Shown here piece by piece: positions 5,289 to 7,989 of a DNA stretch of 7,989 nt. This DNA is from Clostridiales bacterium (GTDB taxonomy: Bacteria; Bacillota; Clostridia; Lachnospirales; Lachnospiraceae): positions 514 through 8,502 of the forward strand of contig DYCJ01000095.1 of the NCBI GenBank assembly GCA_019418195.1, written 5' to 3'. Both the position numbers and the translations under genes were made by a program. The number at the start of each line of letters is the position of its first letter. Position 1 is the first letter of the stretch. The notes beneath the pieces are model-generated. The model did not search any database, was not told the origin of the DNA, and saw only the letters and a program-made list of their open reading frames with translations.

Positions 5289-7037
5289 TTACTGAAAATT
5301 GATCGCAACTGCGATTGCAATAAATATCGTGCCGAGTACAAAGAAGAATGCCTGCATCTTGATCTGGAACTTCGCCCATTTGCCCCATTCAATCCTTGCA
5401 ACACCGAGCACTCCGATCAGGCTTGCCGATACAGGGGTAAATGCATCTACAAAGCCCGCGCCCAACTGATAAGCCAGAACTGCAATCTGACGGGACACGC
5501 CTACCAGATCTGAGAGCGGCGCCATGATTGGCATCGTCAGTGCCGCCTGTCCGGAGTTGGATGTCACGACCAGGTTGAACAGGCTCTGGAAAATATACAT
5601 AAACCATGCTCCCAGGAACGCCGGGACACCGTCAAGTGCATTTCCGATACCGTACAGGATAGTGTTCAGCACAGACGGAACATCCGCGTCAGAACCGCCC
5701 AGTACAAGAAGGATACCCTTTGCCATACCAACGACTACTGCTGTGCCTGCCAGATCTGCGATTCCGCCCTGGAATGCAGAAGCCATTCCATTGATAGTCA
5801 TGCCGTTCAGCTTAAAGATGATTGCGATAACGCCTGCTACAAATCCCATGACAAAGAACTGGGATGCGATTTCCGGGATATAGAATCCTCGCTGGGTAAC
5901 ACCCCAGATGATCCAGATCAGGACCGCCAGCATTTCCAGGAGGATCAGCTTATGACCCAGGTTAAACTCCCGTTCTTCCTCTGTCACAGTATCCATACGG
6001 CTGCGGAAATAAGCGTCTCCTGCGTATACTACGGATTTCTCCGGCGTCTTGCGCACGCCCTCTGCGTAAACCATCATGAATCCGGCTGCCGCAAGTGTAA
6101 CGACCACCCACATGATCAGACGGAACGTTGCACCGGAAAGGACAGGAACTCCTGCGATCCCCTGCGCTACGGCAACAGAGAAGGGACTCATCCAGGAAAC
6201 TGCATTTCCCACCTGGGAAGCCACATAGGTTACAGTCACCGCCACTATGGAGTCATACCCCAGCGCGATCACAAACGGCACCATGATCATGGCAAAGGGG
6301 ATACACTCTTCTGCCATACCGAACGTTGCTCCGCCCAGAGAAAACAGGATGAAGAGCAGCGGCAGAGCCAGGCGCTCCAGCCCCTTTGTCTTTCTGATGA
6401 ATGCATAAATTCCTGCATCGATGGCACCTGTCTTCATGATAATGCCGAAAGAGCCGCCTATCACAAGAATCAGCGCACACAAGCCAACTGCAGAACCGGA
6501 ACGGTCTCCGGTCACAAGTCCCTCGAATACATAGTTCAGGAATCCAAAACCGCCGAAATCCTCTGTCCCCCAGATGCCTGCTGTCTTGTGAAGTTTTTCG
6601 CTCGTATCATAGAAATCTTCACCATACAGGCTGTACATTTCATCATCGCTGATTCCAACCGCGTCCAGATCCGCCTGTGTCCATGCAGAAGAATCAGTCT
6701 CCATCAGAGCCGCAAGAGCATCCGGATCCGCTTCCAGCTCTTCCATGAGCTCCTGATCTTCACTAATATCAGCCAGTGCATCTGCTACAAAATCTGTATC
6801 CAGATTATAGCTGTACCGGAATGTATCCGCCATCAGAACCGTCCTTGTAGCGGTCTCTCCGCTGGCGTCCGTATACTCGATCTCATGGGTACTGAATTTT
6901 CCCGCCGGAATCAGAAATGTCAGTATCCAGCAGGCGATCACTACAAAAAAGATGATCACATAGGTATGGGGCGTCTTCAGCTTAGTAAGATCTTTTTTTG
7001 CTGAAGGAACACGCCCCGTTTTGTTTTTTCCAAACAT
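5289..7037 (-). CDS. YfcC/DcuC-family membrane transporter with an acidic extracytoplasmic insert (582 aa)
   Basis: A polytopic secondary carrier of the C4-dicarboxylate anaerobic carrier/YfcC family, which includes ArcD-like amino-acid exchangers. A basic N-terminus precedes TM1 (~24-44). Further hydrophobic segments lie at about 183-203, 222-242, 245-262, 264-282, 306-325, 362-380, 391-410, 424-445, 470-492, 515-545 and 559-579. Family-like motifs include GGSFGIIMKTGAIDAGI (194-210), GMAEECIPFAM (240-250) and SNSGQAALTMPIMAPLSD (493-510). The family is usually ~460-510 aa. The excess lies between TM1 and TM2, where residues ~79-148 contain about 23 Asp/Glu and almost no Lys/Arg. The positive-inside rule puts this loop outside the cell. 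Pairing with iadA suggests import of isoaspartyl dipeptides or exchange of their amino acids; the substrate is not readable from sequence. A strong AAGGAGG lies 11 nt before the ATG. Confidence 0.88.
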   Translation of the reverse strand: MFGKNKTGRVPSAKKDLTKLKTPHTYVIIFFVVIACWILTFLIPAGKFSTHEIEYTDASGETATRTVLMADTFRYSYNLDTDFVADALADISEDQELMEELEADPDALAALMETDSSAWTQADLDAVGISDDEMYSLYGEDFYDTSEKLHKTAGIWGTEDFGGFGFLNYVFEGLVTGDRSGSAVGLCALILVIGGSFGIIMKTGAIDAGIYAFIRKTKGLERLALPLLFILFSLGGATFGMAEECIPFAMIMVPFVIALGYDSIVAVTVTYVASQVGNAVSWMSPFSVAVAQGIAGVPVLSGATFRLIMWVVVTLAAAGFMMVYAEGVRKTPEKSVVYAGDAYFRSRMDTVTEEEREFNLGHKLILLEMLAVLIWIIWGVTQRGFYIPEIASQFFVMGFVAGVIAIIFKLNGMTINGMASAFQGGIADLAGTAVVVGMAKGILLVLGGSDADVPSVLNTILYGIGNALDGVPAFLGAWFMYIFQSLFNLVVTSNSGQAALTMPIMAPLSDLVGVSRQIAVLAYQLGAGFVDAFTPVSASLIGVLGVARIEWGKWAKFQIKMQAFFFVLGTIFIAIAVAINFQ

Positions 7038-7060
7038 TGCACTTGTCTCCTCCTTTTAGA

Positions 7061-7090
7061 TATGCATCCACTATTGTAACCGAATGCATA
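7061..7090. promoter_or_regulatory. Inverted repeat flanking the transporter -10 box, candidate operator
   Basis: TATGCATCC (7061-7069) and GAATGCATA (7082-7090) are reverse complements at 8 of 9 positions, separated by 12 nt that contain the proposed -10. A dimeric repressor bound here would block RNA polymerase. The core ATGCAT is itself palindromic, which makes chance occurrence easier. Confidence 0.35.
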
Positions 7091-7101
7091 AAAATACACA
7101 A
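7073..7101 (-). promoter_or_regulatory. Putative promoter for the transporter-iadA operon
   Basis: On the minus strand TTGTGT (plus 7096-7101) and TACAAT (plus 7073-7078) are 17 nt apart. The -10 has one mismatch to consensus and the -35 only matches TTG. Start near 7066 would give a leader of about 30 nt holding only the ribosome binding site. It lies just after the upstream gene's terminator, so an independent promoter is expected here. Confidence 0.45.
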
Positions 7102-7159
7102 TATAAAATTTACTGGAATCGTCAGGATTTTGCATTTGCCATCTCAATATTATAAAAAA

Positions 7160-7182
7160 GTGCTTCCAAGTCATGGAAGCAC
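7160..7182 (-). terminator. Rho-independent terminator overlapping the end of the phosphoesterase gene
   Basis: GTGCTTCCA (7160-7168) and TGGAAGCAC (7174-7182) form a perfect 9-bp stem with a 5-nt loop. On the minus strand the stem is followed by TTTTTTA. The TGA stop codon of the phosphoesterase (7171-7173) lies in the loop, and the first arm encodes its last residues (Val-Leu-Pro). Confidence 0.9.
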
Positions 7183-7911
7183 AAGAGCCGGACGGAAGTT
7201 CAGGTAATCGCCTGACACAAGCATATATCGGATCCCGTGAAATTCTCCCAGTATACTGTCCCCAAAACGGCTCTCCCCGTGACAGTGGGAGTAGACAACG
7301 GCAGAAACGCCGTACTCTTCCGCAATCTCCGTAAACAGCGAAGTCTCTTCCAGTATATTCGTCGGAGGATAGTGAAGGAACATAATGAACTTTCTGTATC
7401 CCTCATCCGCCGCCTGGCGGAAGGACTCCCGGAGCCGGGCCATTTCCCTTTCGACCAGCTTCCTGGCATGCTCTTCTTTCTTTTCATCCCAACCGGTAAT
7501 ATTTTCCCACCGGTCCAGATAGAAAGGACCTTCAAAGGTGTATCCTTTCGTCCCCACCAGTGCATAATCTTCGTATACTGCGAAGTTGTTCTGCAGAAAG
7601 AACAGCCTGTCCTTATATTCCTCATTCAGCCGCTCCGTCTTTTTCGCATCCCAAAACATGTCATGGTTTCCCCGGAGCAGGATCTTACGCCCCGGCAGCC
7701 GTTCGATGAAAGCGAGATCCTCCCTGCACTCGGGCAGCTTCCTTCCCCAGGAATGATCGCCGGTGAGCACCAGGGTGTCGTCAGCTTTTACGATCCGGTT
7801 CACATATTTCTCAATCTTGCGCTCGTGACGCTTCCACACACTTCCGAAAATGTCCATGGATTTGTCGGACTGGAAGCTGAGGTGGAGATCCCCTAGTGCA
7901 TAAAGTGCCAT
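7171..7911 (-). CDS. Calcineurin-like metallophosphoesterase (246 aa)
   Basis: A cytoplasmic predicted phosphohydrolase of the calcineurin-like fold, resembling the COG1768 type. Metal-site blocks appear in order: ALGDLHL (Asp8, His10), LTGDHSW (Asp52), LRGNHD (Asn82, His83), MFLHYPP (His180) and YSHCHG (His209, His211). The essential metal ligands are therefore all present. Two changes stand out: the residue after the second GD is His53, where a small hydrophobic residue is usual, and the glycine of the final GHxH-type motif is Ser208. No signal peptide or membrane segment is seen. AAGGAG lies 9 nt before the ATG. An upstream reading frame ends 18 nt before the start, so it is likely the last gene of an operon extending beyond the right edge. 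The natural substrate is unknown for this family. Confidence 0.88.
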   Translation of the reverse strand: MALYALGDLHLSFQSDKSMDIFGSVWKRHERKIEKYVNRIVKADDTLVLTGDHSWGRKLPECREDLAFIERLPGRKILLRGNHDMFWDAKKTERLNEEYKDRLFFLQNNFAVYEDYALVGTKGYTFEGPFYLDRWENITGWDEKKEEHARKLVEREMARLRESFRQAADEGYRKFIMFLHYPPTNILEETSLFTEIAEEYGVSAVVYSHCHGESRFGDSILGEFHGIRYMLVSGDYLNFRPALVLP

Positions 7912-7929
7912 AAATATATACTCCTTCCT

Positions 7930-7989
7930 TTAAGGGTAAACGTCAAATCCTCCGCCCCGCATAAAACATGCGCCGCTGTTCATTGGCGG
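7930..7989 (-). CDS. 3' end of an unidentified upstream gene (partial)
   Basis: On the minus strand an open frame enters from the right edge and ends with GGGFDVYP and a TAA at plus 7930-7932, 18 nt before the phosphoesterase ATG. Spacing and strand suit an operon partner. Only about 19 codons are visible, and I do not recognise the family. An ATG at about 7981-7983 could instead start a 16-codon leader peptide, but a truncated gene is simpler. Confidence 0.4.
   Translation of the reverse strand, partial: PPMNSGACFMRGGGFDVYP

Noticed and set aside
5952..7004. 350-codon open frame on the plus strand opposite the transporter
   Set aside because: Rich in Cys/His/Arg, as expected for the complement of a hydrophobic membrane protein; no domain, so a shadow.
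7237..7896. 219-codon open frame on the plus strand opposite the phosphoesterase
   Set aside because: The minus-strand frame carries all metal motifs in order; this one is featureless.

Overview
The window looks like chromosomal DNA from a gut-type anaerobic Firmicute, most likely a Lachnospiraceae/Clostridia member. This is an inference from the moderate GC content, strong AGGAGG-like ribosome binding sites, the protein families present and the style of the Fic/HTH fragment at the left edge. There is no rRNA, tRNA, CRISPR array or insertion sequence.

Layout from left to right. (1) Positions 1-275, minus strand, hold what look like gene remains. One is a 5'-headless HTH-Fic fragment running off the left edge. 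The other is a short C-terminal scrap resembling a histidine phosphatase. (2) Positions 278-1141, minus strand, encode an unusual three-part protein: a NifX/NafY-like cofactor-binding domain, a His/Cys-rich metal-binding linker and a SlyD-like FKBP prolyl isomerase. (3) Positions 1142-1308 are a divergent promoter region in which the two TTGACA -35 boxes form a perfect inverted repeat. (4) Positions 1309-3955, plus strand, form a two-gene translationally coupled operon: an iron-type alcohol dehydrogenase and a class 3-like aldehyde dehydrogenase, overlapping by 20 nt. (5) A 10-bp perfect stem separates this operon from the convergent genes on its right. (6) Positions 7037-4007, minus strand, form a second operon: a YfcC/DcuC-type membrane transporter followed by an IadA-type isoaspartyl dipeptidase. 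(7) Positions 7911-7171, minus strand, encode a metallophosphoesterase whose stop codon lies in the loop of its own terminator. It is preceded by the end of another reading frame at the right edge.

Functional reading. The ADH/ALDH pair can interconvert an alcohol, its aldehyde and its acid, for fermentation or aldehyde detoxification. The divergent SlyD/NifX fusion looks like a metal or metal-cluster carrier with chaperone activity. Sharing a symmetric promoter region with an Fe-type ADH raises the possibility of common control and even metal supply, but this is speculative. The transporter/IadA pair suggests salvage of beta-aspartyl dipeptides or of the amino acids released from them. I do not see a clearly new defence or mobile system. 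The most distinctive items are the NifX-HisCys-SlyD fusion, the acidic external insert in the transporter, and the gene-fossil junction at the left edge.
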